Below, piece by piece: positions 6,977-12,795 of a DNA stretch of 18,602 nucleotides. Made by a program: the position numbers and the translations under genes. A model generated the notes under the pieces. It was not told where the DNA came from. It ran no database searches and saw nothing but the letters and a program-made list of their open reading frames with translations. The DNA is from an uncultured Oscillospiraceae bacterium (lineage in GTDB: Bacteria > Bacillota > Clostridia > Oscillospirales > Acutalibacteraceae), in the NCBI GenBank assembly GCA_900546265.1, contig URCA01000052.1:1-18602 (forward strand), read 5' to 3'. Numbering within the stretch: the first letter of the stretch is position 1; every line of letters starts with the position of its first letter.

Positions 6977-7557
6977 TTGAAAAATTTCCAGCGGATTCTT
7001 GTGACGATGATTTGCGCTATGGCCGTGCTTTCCTGCTCGGCCTGTAATCTCCTGCCAACTAAAAAGCCGAATTCTTCGATTCATTCAAGTCAAGGATTAA
7101 CGAGTTCTGAACCTATATCTGAACCTATAACGGAGCTGAATCAACTGTATAAAGGCTCCGATATGCATGCTACGGTATATGATTTAAAGACATTTACATC
7201 CGCCGAGCTTAAGGGAAAAAACAGGTTCTGATAATTATGGGGATTGAAATTGAAAACATGTCCTCGACAAATGATTATGTGTTGACAACAGAAGCCTATG
7301 ATGTGTTCATTGATGACGTAGTGGTCACTTCAAAAGATTATTTAATTGGAACAAACATGTTTATTGGCATTAATAATCTGGCCCCTGGAAAACGTGCGAA
7401 AGGTTATTGGGGCACGCGTATCCCTGCGGACACCAAAAGCATCGAGGTATACGTTTATGAGAACGGCATTTCTCCTGATAAATATGCGGTGTTCAACTTT
7501 GACGTGCCGCCGGTCGAGACCATGACGCTGGAGAAATATGCCGCGTCTATTAAATGA
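6977..7557 (+). pseudogene. Frameshifted lipoprotein-like cargo gene (DUF4352-like), paralog A
   Basis: Reads from TTG 6977 (AAGGG 9 nt upstream) through a signal peptide with a cysteine-rich exit (AVLSCSACN, a possible lipobox) to a TGA at 7229-7231. The homologous frame continues from about 7222 (QVLIIMGIEIEN) to the TGA at 7555-7557. Joined, the product aligns along its mature length with the neighbouring gene at 7672: KGS..., YD(L/I)K(T/A)F, LAPGKR, (F/L)D(V/I)PPVE(T/S). The break falls on GGGAAAAAAC, where one lost A would explain it. The same site is also A_AAA_AAC in frame, and a -1 slip there would restore the full protein; no clear downstream hairpin supports that. The Ig-like pattern recalls DUF4352/telokin-like extracellular domains. 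The upstream sequence GGGTTGAGAA is shared with paralog B, pointing to duplication. Its end overlaps a chaperone gene fragment. Confidence 0.7.
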
Positions 7558-7643
7558 CGGCAGGCCTCAACTTTTCTTTCGCCTTCGCATAATCCTCCAC
7601 CCGCTGCTTCATTGCCCACCAGTCCTGTTGTTTCTTATAGAAT
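7550..7643 (-). pseudogene. 3' fragment of a second tail-assembly chaperone (T domain)
   Basis: The minus strand encodes FYKKQQDWWAMKQRVEDYAK and a few more residues before a TAA at 7550-7552. It matches the C-terminus of the intact GT chaperone (FEKKEQQNWWEIKERVNTYA at 5259 onward), including the WW pair and the ...RV..YAK helix. Only about 30 codons remain; the upstream side runs into the ribosome site of the plus-strand gene at 7672, and no G part is nearby. It is a stranded remnant between the two cargo paralogs, overlapping the last codons of paralog A. It marks a past recombination or cargo insertion next to a chaperone gene. Confidence 0.72.
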
Positions 7644-7671
7644 GATAAAAACCGAGAAAAGGGTTGAGAAT

Positions 7672-8211
7672 ATGAATAAAACTCTCCGACTTATTGTGCC
7701 GATTATTTGCCTTGCTATTGGTGCTGCTTTCTTGATTCCATTCTTCATTGCGACTTGGCCGAAAAAGACGGAACCTGTCTTGGAAATCAACAAAACATGT
7801 AAAGGTTCCTGGGTAGATGTAACGGCCTATGATATCAAAGCGTTTGAAACTCCTGCACTTAAAGAAAACAATCAAATTTTGGTTGTCGTGGGTTTTGAAA
7901 TTAAGAATACGGCATCTCAAAAAGATTATTATGTAGGTTCATGTGACCTATACGTTGATGATATAGCGGTTTCGGAGAATCTTTTAAACGGTGTGGAAAA
8001 AGGTGCTGAACAGCGTTTAAATGCCACTAAACTTGCACCTGGTAAACGGACGAGGGGCTATGTCGGGGCCAACGTTCCCAGTGGCGCACAAAATCTAGAA
8101 GTCCGAATCGATGATGATGACGCTACCGGTACATCCGCCGTCTTTATTCTCGATATTCCCCCGGTCGAGTCCATAACCCCAGATGAGTATTTCGCGTCTC
8201 TGAACGGATGA
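7672..8211 (+). CDS. Membrane-anchored exported protein (DUF4352-like), paralog B
   Basis: A 179-residue protein; ATG 7672 follows AAAAGGG by 8 nt. Residues 5-27 form a hydrophobic signal anchor (LRLIVPIICLAIGAAFLIPF) with positive charges on both sides, and no cysteine follows, so it is likely tethered outside the cell rather than lipidated. The exported ~145 residues look like an Ig-like DUF4352/telokin-type domain: ILVVVGFEIKNTAS, DLYVDDIAVS, KLAPGKRTRGYVGANVPSG, VFILDIPPVES. It is an intact paralog of the broken gene at 6977. GC content is well below that of the flanking phage genes. It converges on the 128-aa late gene (stop at 8246). Function unknown; superinfection exclusion or another lysogenic-conversion role is a guess from location and export. 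Confidence 0.75.
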   Translation: MNKTLRLIVPIICLAIGAAFLIPFFIATWPKKTEPVLEINKTCKGSWVDVTAYDIKAFETPALKENNQILVVVGFEIKNTASQKDYYVGSCDLYVDDIAVSENLLNGVEKGAEQRLNATKLAPGKRTRGYVGANVPSGAQNLEVRIDDDDATGTSAVFILDIPPVESITPDEYFASLNG

Positions 8212-8245
8212 CTCCTGCAAGGGCAAAGTGAATTGTGTGGATTTT

Positions 8246-8632
8246 TCACACGATCCGCTTTTCCTTGGCCAGCAGATAGTAGAACTGCCTCCGGATGCCG
8301 TTGAAGCTTTTTTCGCCCAGCGGCAGGCCCTTGCGCATGCGCAGGTAGTGCCAGGGCATGTCCTCGGTCACCGCCTCCACCAGATAGGGGGCCTGCGCGC
8401 CCGCCGCCTGGCGGGCCGTTTTTTCGATAAGGGCGATGTCCGCCGCCAGGGTCGCCGCCCGGGTGGCCCGTCCGGCGGTGGGGTCGCTGCCCCGCGGCCC
8501 ACCGAAGGGGCTTTCCAGCTCCCGCAGCCGCCGCTTCTTCTCCGGATACTGCAGGCAGAAATTGTGCAGCTCCCGGTAAGCGTAGGGGCTGATGTCATAC
8601 TGGTCCAGCTTCAAATCCTTTTTCATCGGCAT
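8246..8632 (-). CDS. Phage late-region protein (possible ArpU/RinA-like regulator)
   Basis: A 128-residue, basic protein with start 8632 and AAAGGAG 8 nt upstream. Its layout, YRELHNFCLQYPEKKRRLREL near the N-terminus, a GSDPTAGRATRAATLAADI middle with LIEKTA, and a C-terminal FNGIRRQFYYLLAKEKR, is one I associate with small proteins encoded just before the terminase genes in Clostridia prophages, some called ArpU/RinA-like late activators. The regulatory role is inferred from placement and basic helical character. Here no terminase follows; the next sequence in its transcription direction is the opposite-strand cargo B. It thus marks where the head module is missing. Confidence 0.6.
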   Translation of the reverse strand: MPMKKDLKLDQYDISPYAYRELHNFCLQYPEKKRRLRELESPFGGPRGSDPTAGRATRAATLAADIALIEKTARQAAGAQAPYLVEAVTEDMPWHYLRMRKGLPLGEKSFNGIRRQFYYLLAKEKRIV

Positions 8633-8658
8633 AAAAATGGCTCCTTTCTATTTATCAA

Positions 8659-8690
8659 CAGCTATTATAAACAATAGTTATTTTCACAAA
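8659..8690 (-). promoter_or_regulatory. Probable promoter of the 128-aa late gene
   Basis: A perfect TATAAT on the minus strand (8669-8664) lies about 30 nt upstream of the gene's ATG in an AT-rich tract. A good -35 box is not evident at 17 bp, so activation by a protein, or a weak promoter, is possible. Confidence 0.45.
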
Positions 8691-8728
8691 GGCTAAATCG
8701 CCGCTCGTTTCCTTTCGGCCGGCCCTGT

Positions 8729-8903
8729 GTTACCGGTGTAACCGGTATTTTTCAATAGGTTCTCTTACCCTCTTTTCCTGTACCGTTCCTATAGGTACAT
8801 CTTTTATATAAAACTGGTTACATGGGTTACAATGGAGAAAAACCTAGGCGCCATGCGGGTTACCGGCCTGTAACCGGATTGTAACCCGATGGCCTCCGGT
8901 TAC
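8729..8903. repeat. Cluster of GGTTAC/GTAACC repeats beside vapE
   Basis: Eight copies of the 6-mer core, in both orientations, within 175 bp: GTTACC at 8729; GTAACC at 8738, 8870 and 8881; GGTTAC at 8816, 8825, 8858 and 8898 (the last overlaps the vapE stop codon). Some are spaced one helical turn apart: TGTAACCGGAT (8869-8879) and TGTAACCCGAT (8880-8890) are tandem. 8858-8875 forms a perfect 6-bp inverted repeat. The arrangement fits iterons of a replication origin or an operator array next to the replication gene. There is no gene in 8633-8899. Confidence 0.65.
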
Positions 8904-10387
8904 AAATTCTTTGTGTGTTTTGCCCAATATTTCTGGACGCCATAGCCGGAAAACCGGCGGCTGCCGGATCCGCGCTCCCAGCCCTCCAGCCCCTGCAGGA
9001 GGTCGGCAATCTCCAAGCTCTGCTTGAGGGCGGGCTTTCCCGGCTCCTGCAGGGCCTCCCGCCACAGCTCCAGGATGCAGACCTCCCGCCGGTTTTCCAG
9101 ATAGTCGGCGATCAGCCCCCGCCGGACATCCTCCGCCTGGGCTGCCTCCCGCGCCGTCTCCGCTTCCTCCTCAATGTTGCGATTTGCAACTTCCGGCAGA
9201 CAATCAGTTCGGAATCGCTGGTATGCCTCGGCCCAGCATTGGCGGATGTCGGCACGGACCTCCTCCTCCCGGGCGAACAGGTCGGAGCCGTCTCCCCGGC
9301 AGGTGATGGGATAGAAACGGCGGTTCCCGGTAACGTCCGTTAAAAACTCCGCGCGGTTGGTGGTGCCGATGTAGATGCAGCCGCGGGGCACGTCCTCGGT
9401 GTGCCGCTGATAGGGCCGGCGGTAGCTGTCCGACTGGCGGGAGATGAAGCCTTTGACCGCCTCCGCGTCCTTGGCCCGCCGGAGGGCCAGCAGCTCGGCC
9501 ATTTCGCAGATCCAGGCCCCCTCCACGGCTTCGGAGCCCTTCTGCCCCTCCAGGACGGTGACCTCCCGGAAGAAGGCGTCGTCCATGGCCAGCCACCGCA
9601 CGAAGGTGGATTTGCCCTCCCCCTGCCGCAGGCCCACCAGCACCGGCATCACGTCGAACTTGCAGCCCGGCCGGAAGGCCCGGTGGATGCCGCCGGCGAA
9701 AATCAGGCGGCTGACCTCCCGGGTATAGGCGGTGTCCGGCGCGCCGAGATACCGGATGAGCATCTCCTCCAGGCGGGGCTTCCCGTCCCACCGCAGGGCC
9801 GTGATCGCCTCCCGCACCGGGTGATAGGGCTGCAGGTGGAAGGCGATTTGCAGCGCGTCGGTCAGCTTTTTCGGGTTGTGCAGGCCATAGACGCTCTCGA
9901 TGTACAGCCTCAGGGTGGCCTCGAGGTTCTCGGCCCAGCGCTGGGCCGGTTCCCCCGGCCTCCGCCATTCCGGCGCGTGGGTCAGCTCGTTGAACCACAG
10001 CTGGTTCTTCCAGGCCGGGTCCTCGGTCAGAATGCGCAGATAGTTCTCGATGCGATCCAGCGATCCGTCCTCCCCCGCCTGGAGGGAGATGGGCCGCTTC
10101 GCGGCCTTCAGCTCCCGCCGCCGCACCCGCATGGCGGCCTGCCATTCCTTCCGCCGGCTGTTCAGCAGCCGGTCAAACGCGGCCTTGATGCCCAAATCCC
10201 TGGCCCGTTCCTCCAGCTCCACCTGCCGCAGGATCTTGTCCGTCCCCTCCGGCATGTCCAGCAGCGCATCGATGATCGGCCCGCCCAGCAAATCGGATTT
10301 GCCCAAGGCGCGTGTGTCCCCTTTATTGGACAGGCATTGGTATATATTGGTACTTGCCCCCTCGGAAGGGGCCGCCGTCCCGCTCAT
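8900..10387 (-). CDS. Virulence-associated E (VapE)-type phage helicase
   Basis: A 495-residue SF3/VapE-like ATPase. The start at 10387 overlaps the stop of the upstream regulator as ATGA, indicating translational coupling. The Walker A motif is GLRQGEGKS (252-260), Walker B lies in AWICEMAEL (291-299), sensor N344 is in YIGTTNRAEFL, and an arginine finger is in VTGNRRFYPI (352-361). The FVRWLAMDDAFF and GQKGSEAVEGAW stretches are typical of the family. There is no primase domain in the 495 residues and no primase gene in the window. The likely role is replication initiation or origin unwinding of the element, perhaps at the GTTAC repeats just downstream. A long reading frame extends upstream of 10387 but antisense to nothing useful and without a ribosome site. 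Confidence 0.9.
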   Translation of the reverse strand: MSGTAAPSEGASTNIYQCLSNKGDTRALGKSDLLGGPIIDALLDMPEGTDKILRQVELEERARDLGIKAAFDRLLNSRRKEWQAAMRVRRRELKAAKRPISLQAGEDGSLDRIENYLRILTEDPAWKNQLWFNELTHAPEWRRPGEPAQRWAENLEATLRLYIESVYGLHNPKKLTDALQIAFHLQPYHPVREAITALRWDGKPRLEEMLIRYLGAPDTAYTREVSRLIFAGGIHRAFRPGCKFDVMPVLVGLRQGEGKSTFVRWLAMDDAFFREVTVLEGQKGSEAVEGAWICEMAELLALRRAKDAEAVKGFISRQSDSYRRPYQRHTEDVPRGCIYIGTTNRAEFLTDVTGNRRFYPITCRGDGSDLFAREEEVRADIRQCWAEAYQRFRTDCLPEVANRNIEEEAETAREAAQAEDVRRGLIADYLENRREVCILELWREALQEPGKPALKQSLEIADLLQGLEGWERGSGSRRFSGYGVQKYWAKHTKNL

Positions 10388-10626
10388 GAGCGTTCCCCCG
10401 GCTTCTTTTCCATGTCCTCCGCCGCGCTGGTCTCGATGTCCACCAGGGCCATCAGCGGCACCTGGAACACCCCGGCGATTTTCGCCAGCAGGGGCAGGTC
10501 GATTTTCTTCTGCCGCCCCCGCGTCTCGATGTAGCCGTAGTAGCTTTGGCAAATCCCCAGCCGCGCGGCCACCTCCCTCTGTGTCAGTCCCCGATCCTTG
10601 CGCAGCTGCCTGAGCCAACCTCGCAT
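10384..10626 (-). CDS. XRE-family regulator, coupled to vapE
   Basis: An 80-residue helix-turn-helix protein; ATG 10626 is chosen over TTG 10632 because GGGAGG lies 8 nt before the ATG. The HTH covers residues ~14-34 (LTQREVAARLGICQSYYGYI), and the rest is a short XRE fold with a charged tail. It is the first gene of the minus-strand operon, under a consensus promoter, and is coupled to the helicase gene by a 4-bp ATGA overlap. Its position opposite a CI-like repressor suggests a Cro-like or early regulator role; the TGAGAT inverted repeat at the promoter may be its binding site or that of the opposing repressor. Confidence 0.85.
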   Translation of the reverse strand: MRGWLRQLRKDRGLTQREVAARLGICQSYYGYIETRGRQKKIDLPLLAKIAGVFQVPLMALVDIETSAAEDMEKKPGERS

Positions 10627-10652
10627 ATACAAAACCTCCCAGTTCGAATATT

Positions 10653-10698
10653 TGAGATGGAATGTATCTCATGACGTGATTATAGCACGCTGTGAGAT
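10653..10698. promoter_or_regulatory. Operator: TGAGAT inverted repeat and extra half-site
   Basis: TGAGAT (10653-10658) and ATCTCA (10666-10671) form a perfect 6-bp inverted repeat with a 7-bp centre, covering about +1 to +20 of the minus-strand promoter. A further TGAGAT (10693-10698) lies between the -10 and -35 boxes. This layout suits repression by an XRE dimer. Confidence 0.7.
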
Positions 10699-10707
10699 GC
10701 CTGTCAA
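10679..10707 (-). promoter_or_regulatory. Consensus sigma-70 promoter of the xre-vapE operon
   Basis: On the minus strand TTGACA (10707-10702), 17-bp spacer, TATAAT (10684-10679): both hexamers are exact consensus. Start of transcription is expected near 10672. Such a strong promoter must be repressed for stable lysogeny, consistent with the operator half-sites on and next to it. Confidence 0.88.
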
Positions 10708-10737
10708 TCCCATATTTGAATTTTTCGGAAATATTTC

Positions 10738-10766
10738 TTTACTTTTTTCTCGTGAAGTGATATTCT
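10738..10766 (+). promoter_or_regulatory. Promoter of the CI-like repressor gene
   Basis: TTTACT (10738-10743), 17-bp spacer, TATTCT (10761-10766), a moderate promoter about 40 nt upstream of the repressor start. It diverges from the consensus promoter at 10679-10707. Confidence 0.6.
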
Positions 10767-10789
10767 GGCAGTGCAGAAAACTATTTCAC
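10752..10789. promoter_or_regulatory. Long inverted repeat over the repressor promoter
   Basis: GTGAAGTGATATTCTG (10752-10767) matches the reverse complement of 10774-10789 (GTGAAATAGTTTTCTG) at 12 of 16 positions, with a 6-bp centre. The repeat spans the -10 box and start of the plus-strand promoter, so it is a candidate autoregulatory operator. It is unrelated to the TGAGAT operator. Confidence 0.6.
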
Positions 10790-10808
10790 GGAAGAAAGGG
10801 CGGTCAAT

Positions 10809-11147
10809 ATGCTCAGGCTCAAGACCATGCGAACCCAGGCGGGGATCAGTCAGGCGCAGTTTGCCAAGGACATGGGGGTGGCGCAGAACACGGTTTCCAA
10901 CTGGGAGAACGAGAACCGGACGCTGGACGCCGAGACGCTGTCCCGGGTGGCGGACTATTTCCATGTGTCGGTGGATTATCTGCTGGGGAAAACCGAACGC
11001 CGGGAGGGCGGAGATCTGGGCGTCGTCAGCGACGAGGATATCAAGTTCGCCTTGTTCCAGGGGAGCGGCCCGGTGACGGACGAGATGTATGCGGAGGTCA
11101 AGCGCTTCGCCCAGTTCATCCAGGCGCGCCAGAAGGAAGAGGAATAA
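10809..11147 (+). CDS. XRE-family repressor (CI-like)
   Basis: A 112-residue protein with a clear N-terminal HTH (residues ~13-34, ISQAQFAKDMGVAQNTVSNW), followed by the usual ENENRTLDAETLSRVADYFHVSVDYLLGK XRE core split over residues 33-61 and a C-terminal tail of ~50 residues ending in acidic EEE. ATG 10809 follows AAAGGG by 8-9 nt. It heads a plus-strand set with an unknown gene and an ImmA/IrrE peptidase, an arrangement like ImmR-ImmA of ICEBs1, where the peptidase cleaves the repressor after DNA damage. It is therefore the likely lysogeny repressor of the element. Confidence 0.87.
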   Translation: MLRLKTMRTQAGISQAQFAKDMGVAQNTVSNWENENRTLDAETLSRVADYFHVSVDYLLGKTERREGGDLGVVSDEDIKFALFQGSGPVTDEMYAEVKRFAQFIQARQKEEE

Positions 11148-11201
11148 AAGGGGGCGTATTCTCGGAGCGAGATAGTTTCACCCGGAAGGGGGGAGAGCTT
11201 T

Positions 11202-11555
11202 ATGAACACACAGGTGAGCATCGAGGTCCCGGAAGCGGCCGAAACGGCGCTGTCCGCCGCCTATGAGGCGTTGCTGTCCATGGGCCGCTGCCCGAAATGG
11301 GCACGGCCTAGCATCGACCCAGCGCTTTTATACGCCCAGGCGTCCATCACCCGCCGGTATCTGCGCACCAACGATTACGTCTGTATCCTCACAGTTCAGC
11401 GGCTGGGGGAGGGGCGGTGCCGTCTGACCGTGACCGTCGATGCGCTCCTAAGAGAAAGAGCCTACGACCATACGGGTGGACAAAACATTCTGTTCATGTC
11501 CGACCTGCTCACCGCGCTGAGCCAGAGGCTGCGGGGGGCGCGGCCGGAGAAGTAA
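11202..11555 (+). CDS. Unknown protein between repressor and ImmA-like peptidase
   Basis: A 117-residue protein that I do not recognise. ATG 11202 is preceded by GGGGGGAG about 6 nt upstream. The chain looks alpha/beta: a helical start (PEAAETALSAAYEALLSMGR), a central strand region (NDYVCILTVQRLGEGRCRLTVTVDA) and a C-terminal helix (NILFMSDLLTALSQRL). No signal peptide, membrane segment or metal motif is seen. It sits 54 nt after the repressor and 15 nt before the peptidase, so it is very likely co-transcribed with both and may take part in the same switch. Confidence 0.6.
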   Translation: MNTQVSIEVPEAAETALSAAYEALLSMGRCPKWARPSIDPALLYAQASITRRYLRTNDYVCILTVQRLGEGRCRLTVTVDALLRERAYDHTGGQNILFMSDLLTALSQRLRGARPEK

Positions 11556-11570
11556 GGGAAGTGAAATGCA

Positions 11571-12002
11571 TTGCGCCAATCATCCGGAATCGCCGGGGAG
11601 CCGGGGCTGCTGGAATACGCGGCCGGGCGGGACATCGAGGTCTACTACGGCCCGCTGCCGGCCTGCGGGTGCTTGTCCCTGACCATGGCCGGGCGGTGCT
11701 ACATCGCGCTGGATCCCCTGGCTATCGGCAGCATGGCCGATGGGCGGGTGAAGCTGGCCCACGAAATCGGCCACTGTGTCACCGGCAGCTTTTACAGCCG
11801 GAGCAGCGCCTGCGACGTGCGGGAGCGGCACGAGTACCGGGCGGATAAATGGGCGGTGCACGCCCTGCTGCCGAAGGAGGAGCTGGAGCGGGCGGTGAAG
11901 GAGGGCTGCACCGAGGTGTGGGAGCTGGCGGAGCGCTTCGGCCTGACCGAGGATTTCATCCGCCGCGCCGCCTATGTCTACCGCTGCGAGGAGGCGGAAT
12001 AA
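11571..12002 (+). CDS. ImmA/IrrE-family metallopeptidase
   Basis: A 143-residue zinc peptidase. HEIGH (H64, E65, H68) in KLAHEIGHC is the catalytic motif, and E88 in HEYRADKWA is the probable third ligand; the ADKWAVHALLP helix is typical of the family. The best start is TTG 11571 with AAGGGAA about 10 nt upstream; no ATG is available in frame before the conserved part. Family members such as ImmA of ICEBs1 cleave the XRE repressor encoded beside them and so trigger induction. The gene context (XRE repressor two genes upstream) supports that role here. Length is normal for phage versions. Confidence 0.88.
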   Translation: MRQSSGIAGEPGLLEYAAGRDIEVYYGPLPACGCLSLTMAGRCYIALDPLAIGSMADGRVKLAHEIGHCVTGSFYSRSSACDVRERHEYRADKWAVHALLPKEELERAVKEGCTEVWELAERFGLTEDFIRRAAYVYRCEEAE

Positions 12003-12005
12003 ACC

Positions 12006-12710
12006 ATGCGCAGACAACCCGCGGGGGCGCGAAGGCCCCCGCTGTCCGAAACCTTTGCCCTGGGGGCCCTGCTGGCGGCGGCGGGGGGCTTCCTGGACGC
12101 CTATACCTACCTGCTGCGAGGCGGGGTGTTCGCCAACGCCCAGACCGGCAACATCGTGCTGCTGGGCATGCGGCTGGCCGAGGGGGAGCCCGGCCGGGCC
12201 TTGGGGTATCTCGTGCCTATCCTGGCCTTCGCTGCCGGCGTGGCCGCCACCGAGGGGCTGCGCCGCCGCTGGGCCGCCTCGCCGCGGGGACGGGCCGCCC
12301 GCCTCCATTGGCGGCAAATCGTCCTGGGGGCCGAGTGCGCCATCCTGCTGGCGGTGGCCTTCCTCCCGGCGGGGCGGTGGGATATGGCGGCCAACGTGGC
12401 CATTTCCTTCCTGTGCGCCATGCAGGTGCAGGCCTTCCGCGCCCTGGAGGGCAACGCCTTCGCCACCACCATGTGCACCGGCAACCTGCGTTCCGCCACC
12501 GAACGGCTGTGCCGGTACGCGGCGCAGCGGCGGCGGGAGGATTTGCGGGCCGGGCTGCAATACGCGGGCATCCTCCTGTTTTTCGTCGCCGGTGCGGCGG
12601 GGGGCACGCTGCTTGGCCGCCTGCTCGGCGTGCGGGCGGCCCTGGCCGGCTGTGTCCTGCTGGCCGCCGCCTTCGTCCTTCTATTCGCGGAGGAGCGGGA
12701 AGAGGCATAA
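12006..12710 (+). CDS. DUF1275 (YoaK-like) membrane protein
   Basis: A 234-residue integral membrane protein with about six hydrophobic segments. The family signature is at the N-terminus, GGFLDAYTYL (27-36) followed by VFANAQTGNIVLL (41-53), and a second TGN occurs in TTMCTGNLRSA. Function of the family is not established; a transporter-like role is often assumed. It starts 3 nt after the peptidase stop, with GAGGAGG inside the end of that gene as its ribosome site, so the two are translationally linked. That makes it either the last gene of the prophage regulatory operon or host DNA at the element's edge. A hairpin terminator follows immediately. Confidence 0.87.
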   Translation: MRRQPAGARRPPLSETFALGALLAAAGGFLDAYTYLLRGGVFANAQTGNIVLLGMRLAEGEPGRALGYLVPILAFAAGVAATEGLRRRWAASPRGRAARLHWRQIVLGAECAILLAVAFLPAGRWDMAANVAISFLCAMQVQAFRALEGNAFATTMCTGNLRSATERLCRYAAQRRREDLRAGLQYAGILLFFVAGAAGGTLLGRLLGVRAALAGCVLLAAAFVLLFAEEREEA

Positions 12711-12740
12711 AAAAAGCCGCCCCATCAAAGGGGCGGCTTT
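12709..12740. terminator. Bidirectional hairpin terminator between convergent genes
   Basis: GCCGCCCC (12716-12723) pairs with GGGGCGGC (12730-12737) around ATCAAA. Seven A's on the left act as a T-tract for minus-strand transcripts (end of the carboxypeptidase gene); TTT follows on the plus strand (end of the DUF1275 gene, whose stop overlaps the A-tract). Confidence 0.88.
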
Positions 12741-12795
12741 CCGCGCATGAAGGAGGTCTTTTTCAAATGGCTGCAAGGGGATTCCCTCCCGCGCG

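Noticed and set aside
7237..7557. Separate gene starting at ATG 7237
   Set aside because: It has no ribosome site, and the alignment with paralog B shows it is the second half of the gene beginning at 6977, displaced by one base.
8729..8903. Possible CRISPR array
   Set aside because: The repeated unit is only 6-11 bp, occurs in both orientations and lacks regular spacers. No cas gene is present.
9401..10534. Long plus-strand open frame opposite vapE and the XRE gene
   Set aside because: It is antisense to the Walker motifs of the helicase, and its composition is that of a shadow frame. The same holds for plus-strand frames at 5417-6451 and 13099-14220.
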